12,403 nt of DNA. Source: MFWN01 sp964594115. GTDB lineage: Archaea; Nanobdellota; Nanobdellia; Pacearchaeales; GW2011-AR1. The DNA lies in NCBI GenBank assembly GCA_964594115.1, contig CAZQLD010000022.1:1-12403 (forward strand), in the 5' to 3' direction. Positions 12,313 through 12,403 of the stretch are shown piece after piece. The position numbers were made by a program, and so were the translations under genes. Each line of letters opens with the position of its first letter. Position 1 is the first letter of the stretch. Below the pieces are notes generated by a model. It searched no databases, was not told the DNA's origin, and was given only the letters and a program-made list of their open reading frames with translations.

Positions 12313-12403
12313 ATGGAAATTAAAATTGAAAGAATTAATCTTGAAGAAATTAAGGATAAATTAAAAGAAATTAATGACAGACTTGATAAACTTTTAGAAA
12401 AGA
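12313..12403 (+). CDS. Partial gene, coiled-coil N-terminus
   Basis: Thirty complete codons are visible before the right edge: MEIKIERINLEEIKDKLKEI, then NDRLDKLLEK. After a short strand-like start the residues follow a heptad pattern of Ile and Leu, as in a coiled coil. No ribosome site precedes the ATG, but TTAAAAAG lies 25 bases upstream, which fits a leaderless message. The family cannot be named from this fragment. Confidence 0.6.
   Translation, partial: MEIKIERINLEEIKDKLKEINDRLDKLLEK

Noticed and set aside
12117..12323. 68-codon plus-strand ORF MEITKKGIYKN...
   Set aside because: Its SSLK segments are just translations of the direct repeats, and it overlaps the better start at 12313. 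The upstream promoter-like match is kept as a finding instead.

Overview
The window is AT-rich archaeal DNA, most likely from a DPANN lineage of the Pacearchaeota/Woesearchaeota type. The evidence is a two-ATPase archaeal CDC48, a family 4 uracil-DNA glycosylase, a HTH_10 regulator beginning MWVAKFKLK, a DUF2683/RelE toxin-antitoxin pair, a TrmB-type regulator, promoters with archaeal TATA boxes, and several genes that look leaderless. The lineage is inferred from protein style, because no rRNA or other phylogenetic marker is present.

Positions 1-4158 are loosely packed and accessory-looking. They hold a two-helix membrane protein of unknown function (185-802, minus), a divergent TrmB-like regulator (912-1655), two small coupled unknown genes (2152-2517 and 1926-2150, minus), a HTH_10 regulator (2599-3264, minus) and a DUF2683-RelE pair (3446-3980, plus). 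Between them lie non-coding stretches with recurring short signals: a GC-rich motif TGCCCC(T/C)GCCGA three times, a CCTAAGG-centred palindrome three times, and a 33-base promoter-like block twice.

Positions 4159-11489 form an almost unbroken minus-strand block with housekeeping character. Transcription runs from right to left: thioredoxin, thioredoxin reductase, a small ferredoxin with a Gly/Arg-rich tail, a long shikimate-dehydrogenase-like protein, an ASCH-like protein, a zinc-finger protein, a SAM methyltransferase, a family 4 uracil-DNA glycosylase, a possible 28-residue protein, then (from its own promoter) Hsp20 and CDC48. Stop/start overlaps of 4-7 bases join ferredoxin to the SDH-like gene, that gene to the ASCH-like gene, UDG to the micro-ORF, and hsp20 to cdc48, so translational coupling is widespread. 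The first three genes form a redox module. The reductase has altered NAD(P)H-binding motifs and lies next to a ferredoxin, which suggests ferredoxin may be its electron donor. Hsp20 and CDC48 form a protein quality-control pair.

Positions 11490-12403 carry the control region of that block and the right edge: a small winged-helix regulator with two N-terminal cysteines, a 9-bp inverted repeat just upstream of the thioredoxin TATA box, and three direct repeats of AGTTC(T/C)TTAAAAA. Two of these repeats stand exactly 34 bases before an ATGGAAAT start. The last gene (12313) runs off the window.
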